A stretch of DNA of 16,947 nucleotides from Candidatus Acetothermia bacterium. GTDB taxonomy: Bacteria; Bipolaricaulota; Bipolaricaulia; Bipolaricaulales; Bipolaricaulaceae. The stretch covers positions 1-16,947 of the forward strand of contig PUMC01000092.1 in assembly GCA_003552425.1 (NCBI GenBank), read 5' to 3'. Shown here in pieces: positions 5,979-13,710 of this stretch. The notes beneath the pieces are model-generated. The model worked only from the letters and a program-made list of their open reading frames with translations, searched no databases and had not been told where the DNA came from. Numbering within the stretch: the stretch's first letter is position 1; every line of letters starts with the position of its first letter. The translations under genes and the position numbers were made by a program.

Positions 5979-7862
5979 TTAGGCGTACATCGGCTCCTTG
6001 AGCTTGAGCGCTTTCCGTTTCGCTTCGATATGCGCGATCATCAAGTGCGCAGCCTTAATGGGATCCTCCTCAAAGGCGAACTTCCCGCCGACCTCGTCCT
6101 CCAACCCTTCCGTGAGGAGCTGGGTCAACCCTGCGGCCCCCGTCACGGGGAACGGCGTGTTGAGCACGGTGTACACGCCGGAGGCCACGAAGTAGAAGCC
6201 AATCGCCACAGCCTTCTCGCTCATCCACTCAGGAGCCGCCCCGGCAACGGGAAGGTCAGCGATGTCCTCTCCCAGGCCTCCTTCAGCCACCATGTTGCTG
6301 AGCACCATCAAGATCCGGCTGTTGTCAACGCACGAACCCAGGTGCAACACCGGAGGAATGCCCACCGTCTCACAGATTTCTTGCAATCCCTTGCCGGCGT
6401 ACGCAAACGCGCTCTCAGGCTTGAGAAGCCCTGCCTTGGCATCGGCGATCGCCGAGCACCCCGTGGTCACCACCAGCACGTCGTTCTTGATGAGCTCCTT
6501 GGCCATCTCCACATGTGCCCAGTCGTGGGTGATGCCCGGATGGTTACAGCCCACGACGCCCGCGGCGCCGCGAAGACGGCCGTCGATGATGGCGTCGTTG
6601 AGCGGTCGGTAGGTGGCGCGATACGTACCCCCGAGGAAGCTGAACACGGACTCAGCCGTGAAGCCACCCACCAGGTCCATCTTCTCCTTGGGGATGAACG
6701 GGGTACCCTCGCGCGCTTCGAAGTTCTGCACCGCCCGCCGCACGATCTCCTTGCCTACTTCCATGGCCCGTTCCTCGGAGAACTCGACGTGCTCCACTCC
6801 AGGAATCTTGGCCTTCGGGGAAGTCGTGATGAGCTTCGTGTGGTAATGGCGCGTTAGGTCGGCAAGAGACGGCATGATGCACTGAACGTCCACCATCATC
6901 ACATCGACAACGCCGGTCATCAGAGCCAACTCTTGCTGCAGGAAGTTCCCCGCGATGGGGACCCCGTGGCGCATCAGAATCTCGTTGGCCGTACAACAGA
7001 TCCCCGCAACGTTGACCCCCTTGGCTCCCTTCTTCTTGGCGAGCGTTTGAAGTTCAGGGTCATGGGCTGCCGCCACCACCACCTCGGAGAGCGTGGGTTC
7101 GTGGCCGTGAACCACGATGTTGACCATCTCTTGGTCCAACACTCCGAGGTTCACCTGAGCCCGCACCGGCGTAGGCGTTCCAAACAGGATGTCCTGAAGG
7201 TCGGTGGCGATCATCGATCCACCCCATCCATCGGCCAGGGCGCAACGCATACCCTGGCGGATGATGTTCCGATGATCGGTGTCCACTCCCATCGTGGTAC
7301 GGTGCATGACCTCGACGATCTCTCGGTCGATCCCCCGCGGGATGATGCCCAGCTTCTGCCACAGCGCGACACGTCGCTGGGGCGCACGCTCGGTCAACGC
7401 CAACGCCCCCTCCTGCTGGCCGAACTCATCCAAAGCGCGTTCGGCCACCGCACGCGCGACCTGCGCATCGTCAGCACCGTCCACCGCGATTCCGTAATCG
7501 GAGGCCACCTGTCGAAGCTTCACCCGGTCCATGACCTTGTAGTCACCGCCGCCCTTCGCTGCCAGCAACAGTGCATGGGCCACATCCCGCCCGTGGTCGG
7601 AGTGAGCAGCGGCACCGGCGGCGATCATCCGGGCCAGGTTACGCGCGGCGATGGTTTCGGCATCGGCACCGCACACACCCGTGGGCGATTTCTTGTCGAT
7701 GATCCGACAGGGCCCCATGTGACAGACACGGCAGCAGAGACCCTGTGAACCGAACTTGCATTGCGGATCCTGTTGTTCGAACCTGTCCCACGCAGTCTGC
7801 CGGTCCTCCTCACGAGCCCTGTTCAGCATGTCCAGCGATGCTCTGTCCGCACTTCGCTCCAT
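5979..7862 (-). CDS. acsA: Ni-Fe carbon monoxide dehydrogenase catalytic subunit
   Basis: Reduces CO2 to CO (and the reverse) at the Ni-4Fe-4S C-cluster; here CO would feed acetyl-CoA synthase. Start ATG 7862 is set by AAGGAGG (7873-7867) five bases upstream; the in-frame ATG 7877 would place this SD inside the gene. The 627 residues fit CooS-type enzymes. D- and B-cluster cysteines are C35, C43, C44, C47, C52 and C64 (CX7CCX2CX4C...C). C-cluster ligands are all present in their family contexts: His in VHGHEP, then Cys in GICCTANE, VDVQCIMP, VGCNHPG, TTGCSAIADAK and LGSCVDNSRI. It begins 11 bases after the acsE stop and is the last gene of the operon. It is about 45 residues shorter than the Moorella AcsA I remember and closer to monofunctional CooS length, so pairing with AcsB is likely from context but not proven. 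Confidence 0.97.
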   Translation of the reverse strand: MERSADRASLDMLNRAREEDRQTAWDRFEQQDPQCKFGSQGLCCRVCHMGPCRIIDKKSPTGVCGADAETIAARNLARMIAAGAAAHSDHGRDVAHALLLAAKGGGDYKVMDRVKLRQVASDYGIAVDGADDAQVARAVAERALDEFGQQEGALALTERAPQRRVALWQKLGIIPRGIDREIVEVMHRTTMGVDTDHRNIIRQGMRCALADGWGGSMIATDLQDILFGTPTPVRAQVNLGVLDQEMVNIVVHGHEPTLSEVVVAAAHDPELQTLAKKKGAKGVNVAGICCTANEILMRHGVPIAGNFLQQELALMTGVVDVMMVDVQCIMPSLADLTRHYHTKLITTSPKAKIPGVEHVEFSEERAMEVGKEIVRRAVQNFEAREGTPFIPKEKMDLVGGFTAESVFSFLGGTYRATYRPLNDAIIDGRLRGAAGVVGCNHPGITHDWAHVEMAKELIKNDVLVVTTGCSAIADAKAGLLKPESAFAYAGKGLQEICETVGIPPVLHLGSCVDNSRILMVLSNMVAEGGLGEDIADLPVAGAAPEWMSEKAVAIGFYFVASGVYTVLNTPFPVTGAAGLTQLLTEGLEDEVGGKFAFEEDPIKAAHLMIAHIEAKRKALKLKEPMYA

Positions 7863-7873
7863 GTTCGCCTCCT

Positions 7874-8674
7874 TCATGACGACCCTCGCTTCATCCGGAA
7901 CGCACGCAGGTACGCGTTGGAGTAGATTTCCTTGTTCAGTATGAGCTCTGCGGTGGCCACAGCATCAAGCAGTGCGTCGTCCATCACGTCACAGATCGCG
8001 GCGTCCAGCCCGTGCGCCATGGCCATGACCACAAAGGTGCTCGTTATGAGTTGCTTTTCGGACGTGCCCGAACGAATGTTGGACAGCCCCACGGAGATAT
8101 GGGGCGGCGGATCGGAGAGCATCGTGTACTGCGTGATGGCCTCCAGCACGTTGGGCCCCTGTTCCTGCATGTAGCGCACCGGCATGAGAATCGGGTCAAG
8201 GAAGATCTGCTCAGGAGTCAGTCCCGCGTCCGTCGCCACGGCAAAGATCTGGGCAGCGTTCTCCACCCTCCGGTCCACATCCTGCGGGCTCCCGCGTTGG
8301 TCCATGGCCACCCCGATCAGGCTCGCGCCGTGCTCAGCCGCCAACGGGACCACCTGCTCAAGCTTGCCCGGATCGGCTGTTGTCGAGTTGATGAGGAAGG
8401 GTCTGCCGTCTCCCGCTTCCAGGCCTGCCTTGAGCACAGCCACACGGGTGCTGTCCACACAGATAGGTGTGGAAACGGCTTCTTGAACCACCTCCACCAG
8501 CCATTGCATGTCGGACGGCTCCTTGGACACCGCGCCGATGTTCAGGTCGAGGTAATCCGCACCCTGCGACGCTTGGCGTCGGGCCCATTCCTGCACCGGA
8601 CCCTTCTCCTTGTCCTTCAACGCCGCCGCAATGTCCTTGAACCCGGCGTTGATCCGCTCGGCAATGAGGATCAC
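7874..8674 (-). CDS. acsE: Methyltetrahydrofolate:corrinoid/iron-sulfur protein methyltransferase
   Basis: Transfers the N5-methyl group of methyl-THF to the Co(I) corrinoid of AcsC/AcsD. It is a pterin-binding TIM-barrel protein. With GTG 8674 it has 266 residues, matching the family (about 262), and opens directly with the first strand, ILIAERINAGFKDI. The upstream frame continues to 8875, but those 67 Gly/Arg/His-rich residues are the shadow of acsD. GGGAGG precedes the GTG by about six bases. Conserved segments: YLDLNIGAVSKEPSDMQWL, CVDSTRVAVLKAGLEAG, INSTTADPGK, LIGVAMDQRGSP, FLDPILMPV and VGLSNIRSGTSEK (pterin/methyl-contact Asn). The start overlaps the acsD stop as GTGA, so translation is probably coupled, consistent with a working complex with AcsC/AcsD. 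Confidence 0.97.
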   Translation of the reverse strand: MILIAERINAGFKDIAAALKDKEKGPVQEWARRQASQGADYLDLNIGAVSKEPSDMQWLVEVVQEAVSTPICVDSTRVAVLKAGLEAGDGRPFLINSTTADPGKLEQVVPLAAEHGASLIGVAMDQRGSPQDVDRRVENAAQIFAVATDAGLTPEQIFLDPILMPVRYMQEQGPNVLEAITQYTMLSDPPPHISVGLSNIRSGTSEKQLITSTFVVMAMAHGLDAAICDVMDDALLDAVATAELILNKEIYSNAYLRAFRMKRGSS

Positions 8675-9648
8675 GACGTACCTCCCTTCCCCATAAGCCG
8701 TGCGATTGCCGCCTGGGTGGCACGGACCGCCTCCGGATGGCGCATGATGAGGATGTCCGCTCCCGCCACCAGGTAGGTGTACGCTGTGGCCGCCTCCCAC
8801 ATCGCACCACGAGCCTCCACGGCGCCCCATCCGGGTAGTTCTTCCTCCGATCCTCGTGCCTCTTTGGCCTTCCACACCTGCGTGCCCAGATCACAGAGGA
8901 TCGGCATGGCCATCGCCTTATCACCCTGAAGCGCCGCGATGCGCGAACGCTCCATGATGGAGTAGACGTACTCGATGCCGTAGCCAAGGGCGCCAGTGCT
9001 GGGGTACATGACGAGGTTCTCCATCGGATAGCCCGCGTCCAAAGCCAGGATGTTCACCTGCTTGGCGATGTTGATGTCCACGGGCGACTCAGCAACGATC
9101 TTATGACCATAGGCTGTTCCCAAGGCAGTAAGCGTCTTGTAGTTGTCCTCAGTGATCGCTCCCAGCAGACAGTTCTCGCCGGCGAGCACCTCGGCCACGG
9201 CCGGGAAGACATCGTTGTCCTTATCGACAGTCCCACAACCCCAAACGATGAGCGGAACCCCCACCGCCTCCAACACAGCGCGCACAACCTCGACCGCCTC
9301 TTGGGGGCTCTTGTCGGCACCGCCCGGATCGCATCCTTGCAATCGCAGGGCAATGAGCTGCGCACCGTGTTCGTCGACGCACGCGCGTGCCCACGCGGCT
9401 GGGTCATCCATCACCGAGGAGAACGGCGCCTTGACCACATCGGGCCACCCTTCCGGCGGCACATCCCAGACTTCCATCGCCACCACGGGCGGGTGGGGCA
9501 ACGCGCCCTCGAAGTGGTAGAAGGGAAGCGCCGTCGCTCCTCCCACCGTGACCACCGAAGAACGTGTGCCCCCCTGTTCCGTCCCGGCACCGATCGTCAC
9601 GGTGTTGATCTGCCCGCTCCAAGCTCGTTTCGCTTCGGGGATCGTCAT
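8671..9648 (-). CDS. acsD: Corrinoid/iron-sulfur protein, small subunit
   Basis: Forms the heterodimer with AcsC that holds the B12 cofactor and carries the methyl group between AcsE and AcsB. The 325 residues agree with the family size (about 323). It is a TIM-barrel-like protein; recognisable segments are ALPFYHFEGALPHPPVVAME near residue 40, then IALRLQGCDP, LIVWGCGTVDKDNDVFP, CLLGAITEDNYKTL, NILALDAGYPMENLVMYPST, GYGIEYVYSIMERSRIAAL and LCDLGTQVWKAKEA near residue 255. ATG 9648 is preceded by GGGAGG at 10 bases, a slightly long spacing. It starts 6 bases after the cooC stop and its own stop overlaps acsE. All segments expected of the family are in frame without gaps. Confidence 0.97.
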   Translation of the reverse strand: MTIPEAKRAWSGQINTVTIGAGTEQGGTRSSVVTVGGATALPFYHFEGALPHPPVVAMEVWDVPPEGWPDVVKAPFSSVMDDPAAWARACVDEHGAQLIALRLQGCDPGGADKSPQEAVEVVRAVLEAVGVPLIVWGCGTVDKDNDVFPAVAEVLAGENCLLGAITEDNYKTLTALGTAYGHKIVAESPVDINIAKQVNILALDAGYPMENLVMYPSTGALGYGIEYVYSIMERSRIAALQGDKAMAMPILCDLGTQVWKAKEARGSEEELPGWGAVEARGAMWEAATAYTYLVAGADILIMRHPEAVRATQAAIARLMGKGGTS

Positions 9649-9654
9649 GCCCTA

Positions 9655-10428
9655 TCAGCCTCCCTGCGTTCCCTCGTTCAAGAGCGACTGCAGCAGGCCC
9701 TCGACCGCCCTTCGGGCTGGGGATGCTGCATCGAGTGCGCTCAACGGCCGCCCCTCTACGGAGAGTTGTGCAATGCCCTCGTCAAAAGGTATCGAGCCCG
9801 CCAGGGGAATGCCCAGCTCCTCTACGGACTGAGCGAGCCCATCAGGAATCGTTCCCGCGACCCCGTTGAGCACCAACCACTCCCCCTTGACACGGAGCTT
9901 GAGGTCGCGGGCCAAGCTCAAAATCCGTCCCGCCGACCGGAGCGCCACCGGATTGGGCTGGGCCACAACAACCAGCGCGTCCACATCCTGCGTAGTTCGG
10001 CGTGACAGGTGTTCGAGTCCGGCTTCGTTGTCCAACACAACATAGGCATAGCTACCCCGGAGCACGTTGATGTACTTCCGCAGGATGTGGTTCACCATGC
10101 AATAGCACTTCGGACCTTCGCCACGGCCCATCACGAGGAGATCGAACCCCGCGGCCTCCACAAGACATTCATGCAGACCCTGCTCAAGGTAGCGTTCCTT
10201 GGAGGCACCCGGCGCAAGATCGGCCACGCGGGCCAGCGTATCCTCTCGGAGTTCGCCGATGCTGGTCGTCTGTTCCGTACCGAGGAACTCCGCCAGCGTT
10301 GCGTTGGGATCAGCGTCCACAGCCAACACGGGCCCGTGGTCCAGGTTCCGCAACGCCTGCACGAGCAATGCCGAGAGCGTAGATTTGCCCGTTCCTCCTT
10401 TGCCAGCCACGGCGATCGTGAAGGGCAT
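9655..10428 (-). CDS. cooC: CooC/AcsF-type nickel-insertion ATPase
   Basis: A MinD-like P-loop ATPase (SIMIBI class) that matures the Ni active site of CODH and/or acetyl-CoA synthase. I start at ATG 10428, which gives MPFTIAVAGKGG; the 35 upstream residues in the open frame belong to the shadow of the preceding gene. In the 257 residues the deviant Walker A with two lysines is GKGGTGKST (9-17), DADPN is at 38-42, a metal-binding CxC motif is C108-Y-C110, and Walker B reads YVVLDNEAGLEHLSR. The CxC is the known metal (Zn/Ni) site of CooC dimers. The gene starts one base after the stop of the reductive-activator gene; AGGAG lies about 12 bases upstream. A second CooC paralogue (16139-16909) heads the cluster, so the two may divide the work between AcsA and AcsB; which does which is not visible. 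Confidence 0.93.
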   Translation of the reverse strand: MPFTIAVAGKGGTGKSTLSALLVQALRNLDHGPVLAVDADPNATLAEFLGTEQTTSIGELREDTLARVADLAPGASKERYLEQGLHECLVEAAGFDLLVMGRGEGPKCYCMVNHILRKYINVLRGSYAYVVLDNEAGLEHLSRRTTQDVDALVVVAQPNPVALRSAGRILSLARDLKLRVKGEWLVLNGVAGTIPDGLAQSVEELGIPLAGSIPFDEGIAQLSVEGRPLSALDAASPARRAVEGLLQSLLNEGTQGG

Positions 10429-10429
10429 C

Positions 10430-12343
10430 TCAGACCATCGCTCCTCTGAGCCTCGGCGTGACGTTGGGAAAGCGCGACACCTCCGTGTGCGGTATGAACT
10501 TGGCAGACATGAACTCCTCGAAATAGCCGGCATAGCTGATGAGGTCGAGGTACGTCACCCCTCGAGCCACCTTCTGTGCCTGGGCCATGGCCTCGGTGGA
10601 CAGCAACGCAAGCTTGGCCCCCATGATGGCCGTGTTCCCCACGAACCGAATCCGTTCCAGTTCGATGTCGGGAAGCAGCCCCAGGGTGATGGCCTTCTTC
10701 CGATCCAGGTAGTTCCCAAACCCTCCCGCGACAAGAAGCCGATCGACATCCGGGAAATCGAGCCCTAAGGATGACAGCAGGATGTCCGCCCCTGCGTACA
10801 CAGCCGCCTTTGCACACAGGAGATTCTCGATATCGGCTTGGGAGATGACGAGATCCGCGTCCCCGGCTGCACGCTCATGGGGCACAACCACGAACTCCCA
10901 CAGGCCGTTGCGTTCTCTCACCTTGGGTGACGCATCCGGCTTCAGCTGACCCGAGCGGTCGATCACGCCCGCCTGCACGAGCTCCGCAACAAGGTCGATC
11001 AACCCTGAACCACAGATGCCTCTCGGTCTCGTCCCTCCGATGACCTGGACAGCCAAGTGCCCCTGCTGGGTGAACGCCGCGCGCTCGATCGCCCCGTGAG
11101 CGGCACGCATGCCGCATTGCACACCGCTTCCCTCGAAGGCTGGCCCTGCAGAGGTCGAGCAGGCGATCATCCATTCGCGATTGCCCAGAACGATCTCCCC
11201 GTTTGTTCCGATGTCCACAAGCATTGTGAGCTCATCGCCTTGGTGGAGACCCGTTGCCAGCACGCCCGCCGTGATGTCGCCACCCACCCATCCGCCGATG
11301 CTCGGGAGAGCGTACAGGAGTCCACGGGGATTGATCTTGATGCCCACCTCGGCAGCCCGCACCGGAGAGGGACGGGTCGAAACGGGAACATACGGATCCT
11401 TGCGTAACCTCGATGGATCCAACCCCAACACGAAATGCTGCATGGCTGTGTTCCCAGCGCACATCACAGCGGTCACATCCTTGAGGTCCACGGCATTCCT
11501 CGTGGCAACGACCGAGATGAGGCGGTTGATGTCATCGATGGCGGCCTCGTGCAGCTCCTTCAACCCACCACGCTCGGCATGGATGATCCGCCGGGTGACC
11601 TCTTCTCCGAAACGAGCCTGCCCGTTGTAGCACGCCTCGGCGTCAAGCGTTCGGGAGGTGGCCAGATCCACGAGATGGACGACGACTGTCGATGTCCCCA
11701 CGTCGACAGCCACCCCAAGATTGCGGTGATGCTCACCCGCTTCGATCTGGACCAGCTCGCGGACCGCTCCACGGGTTGCCAGGGTTGCTGTAACGTCCCA
11801 ATCGGCACCGCGAAGCATGTCCGGCAACCCCCTCAGTACCTTGAGGCCCATCTGGATGGGCGAGCCTTCCGTCCGGCGGCTGACCTCCCGCAGTAGGCGT
11901 TCCTGGTCAGCCAGGTTGTCCTCCAGTGACGGCGGTGGAGGCTTCACGGACACCTTGCTGACCAAGGGCTCATGGCGGAACGATGCCCCCTCGCCGTCCG
12001 CAGGAAGGAGGGCCCGGAACCTCTGGGCATCCTCATCGAGGAGAATCTGCCCTCCCTCCGCGCGCGCCTCCGGGGGTATCAGCACTTCGGTGTCACCCTT
12101 GACCCGCGTCTGGCAGGCAAGCGCATAGCCGCATCGGATCTCGTCCCGGGTAAGGAGTGTCGTCGGGGAGGCATCCACCTCTCCCTGTTGGATGATCACC
12201 CGACAACCGCCGCAGATGCCGTCGCCCCCGCACACAGAGGCGATGGAGATCCCCGCCTCGTAAGCGAGCTCAAGGATCGTACTGCCAGGGCTGGCCTCCA
12301 CGACCTCGCCCCCGGGCAGGAACCTGACCCTGATCTTGTCCAT
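10430..12343 (-). CDS. RACo-type reductive activator of the corrinoid/iron-sulfur protein
   Basis: ATP-dependent activator that reduces Co(II) corrinoid back to Co(I) after accidental oxidation of AcsC/AcsD. ATG 12343 opens MDKIRVRFLPGGEVV, the normal start of the N-terminal 2Fe-2S ferredoxin domain, whose ligands are C38, C44, C47 (CGGDGICGGC) and C77 (ALACQT). A linker of about 90 residues follows. Then comes a C-terminal ASKHA-type ATPase (DUF4445) beginning GVAVDVGTSTVVVHLVDL with later VDIGTNGEIVLGN, STSAGPAFEG, GICGSGLIDL and VAGGFGNYLD segments. Total length 637 fits the roughly 630 of characterised RACo. In-frame ATG 12364 is an alternative start overlapping acsC; GGAGG inside it could also serve 12343 at a long 14-base spacing. 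It lies 5 bases after acsC, its partner protein. In clostridial acs clusters this is the gene called orf7. Confidence 0.94.
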   Translation of the reverse strand: MDKIRVRFLPGGEVVEASPGSTILELAYEAGISIASVCGGDGICGGCRVIIQQGEVDASPTTLLTRDEIRCGYALACQTRVKGDTEVLIPPEARAEGGQILLDEDAQRFRALLPADGEGASFRHEPLVSKVSVKPPPPSLEDNLADQERLLREVSRRTEGSPIQMGLKVLRGLPDMLRGADWDVTATLATRGAVRELVQIEAGEHHRNLGVAVDVGTSTVVVHLVDLATSRTLDAEACYNGQARFGEEVTRRIIHAERGGLKELHEAAIDDINRLISVVATRNAVDLKDVTAVMCAGNTAMQHFVLGLDPSRLRKDPYVPVSTRPSPVRAAEVGIKINPRGLLYALPSIGGWVGGDITAGVLATGLHQGDELTMLVDIGTNGEIVLGNREWMIACSTSAGPAFEGSGVQCGMRAAHGAIERAAFTQQGHLAVQVIGGTRPRGICGSGLIDLVAELVQAGVIDRSGQLKPDASPKVRERNGLWEFVVVPHERAAGDADLVISQADIENLLCAKAAVYAGADILLSSLGLDFPDVDRLLVAGGFGNYLDRKKAITLGLLPDIELERIRFVGNTAIMGAKLALLSTEAMAQAQKVARGVTYLDLISYAGYFEEFMSAKFIPHTEVSRFPNVTPRLRGAMV

Positions 12344-12348
12344 GGAGC

Positions 12349-13695
12349 TCAGTCCGACCTCCATTCGTTCCGCAGAAAATGGGGACCCCGCGCGGCGTCT
12401 TCGGGGCCGATCACAACCTCCCATCCCGACTCATCCTGGATCTCCATACGCAACATCGCCGCAAGTCCAGGGATGACGAGCTTGTTGTGGCTGACCTTCT
12501 CCATCGCGCCCTGTTCCTTGACGGTGGCGATGACCCGCTCCGCGGTCAGCTTGTCGTCCGCATAAGCGTTGAGAACCCCCAGGCCTTCGGTATCGATGAC
12601 CGACACGTAGGCGGCCACACGGCTGTTCTCCACTTCGCCAGCCACGGTGAAGTAGGTCAGCGCGAAGTTCGTCGTCACAAGCACGGGGGAGTCGGGGCCA
12701 ACGTCGCCGATCTCGTAGAGCTTAGCTTCGATCGCGTTGGGTCTCTGGGGATCGGTGTACACATTCTGTCGTGCGGTGAGCACGGCAAGCACGGCTTCGG
12801 GAGCCGTGTTCTCCATCACCACAATGCCGGCGTACTTACACACGTAGGCGATCGCCTCCGCCGCCTCCTCCAGAGGACCGCCTCCAGAGGTGAACGCCAG
12901 CGTCGGGTAGCCAAGAGGTCGGAAATCCTTCTGGAGTGCAAGACGCCGCACCTTCACAAGCCGCGTCAGCCGCTCCGCAAACCCGTCGCCGCGCACATCG
13001 AGAACAAGGTCCTGCAGCCCCTTGTCCTTGAGCTTCCCCGTCAACGCAGCAAGCTCCTCCAAGCTTTCGCCCGCCACTGCCAGAGGTACCTCATGGGCCC
13101 GGGCGCATTCGCCAAGGGCCTCCCAATTTTCGCCGTTCGCAGCCCACACAAGGGGGCGCTGCCCGGCTTGGGGTAGTGCCGCCTCAAGGTGTTCAACCTC
13201 GGAACACATGAGCAACAACGGAAGACCCGCCTGTTCCCTGACCGTCTTCACAACGTGGGCGAAGCGATCGCCATCACCACGGTCGGACTGCACCGCCAGC
13301 AGGTTCAGGTGCAACACTTCTCCCACGCGTTCGAAGCGCAGGGCGTTGATCGCCTCGATACGGTCGGCCAACGCCTCATCGGATAGCGCATCACTGATCC
13401 GAACAGCAATACCCGAGGGGTTGTGGAACTTCTCCTCATGGCGGAACAGGACCGTCTCCCCACCAATGGTGAACGCGGTGTCTCCCTCGCCGATCTGGAC
13501 GGTGCGCATGGGCGGGGTCTGTGCCTCCCCGAGTGCGGCCTGGGACTCCTCCGAGACATGAGGGCACTGCTCCAACGCCACTTTCTTCGCAGCCACCTGC
13601 ATGGCAAACGCCATACAGGTGGGGAAATCACAGTCCCCGCAGTTCGTCTTCGGAAGGAGCTTGTAGACTTCGATGCCGGTCAGCTTCTTCGCCAT
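12349..13695 (-). CDS. acsC: Corrinoid/iron-sulfur protein, large subunit
   Basis: Carries the 4Fe-4S cluster and the C-terminal B12-binding domain of the methyl-shuttling CFeSP. The 448 residues compare with about 446 in the family. The cluster ligands C19, C22, C27 and C44 (TNCGDCDFPTC...EQCP) are near the N-terminus, then comes a TIM-barrel domain (e.g. GGETVLFRHEEKFHNP, RFERVGEVLHLNLLAVQSDR, YAGIVVMEN near residue 290). The tail includes VLVTTNFALTYFTVAGEVE and LVIPGLAAMLRMEIQDESGWEV, matching the cobalamin-binding region that cycles between AcsE and AcsB. ATG 13695 follows AAGGGGG by five bases. It begins 15 bases after acsB and ends 5 bases before the RACo gene. No missing ligand or frame break is visible. 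Confidence 0.97.
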   Translation of the reverse strand: MAKKLTGIEVYKLLPKTNCGDCDFPTCMAFAMQVAAKKVALEQCPHVSEESQAALGEAQTPPMRTVQIGEGDTAFTIGGETVLFRHEEKFHNPSGIAVRISDALSDEALADRIEAINALRFERVGEVLHLNLLAVQSDRGDGDRFAHVVKTVREQAGLPLLLMCSEVEHLEAALPQAGQRPLVWAANGENWEALGECARAHEVPLAVAGESLEELAALTGKLKDKGLQDLVLDVRGDGFAERLTRLVKVRRLALQKDFRPLGYPTLAFTSGGGPLEEAAEAIAYVCKYAGIVVMENTAPEAVLAVLTARQNVYTDPQRPNAIEAKLYEIGDVGPDSPVLVTTNFALTYFTVAGEVENSRVAAYVSVIDTEGLGVLNAYADDKLTAERVIATVKEQGAMEKVSHNKLVIPGLAAMLRMEIQDESGWEVVIGPEDAARGPHFLRNEWRSD

Positions 13696-13710
13696 GCATT
13701 CCCCCTTCGC

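Noticed and set aside
7877..7877. ATG 7877 as the acsA start, giving five more residues and an ATGA overlap with acsE
   Set aside because: The strong AAGGAGG falls between this ATG and ATG 7862, so 7862 is the better start.
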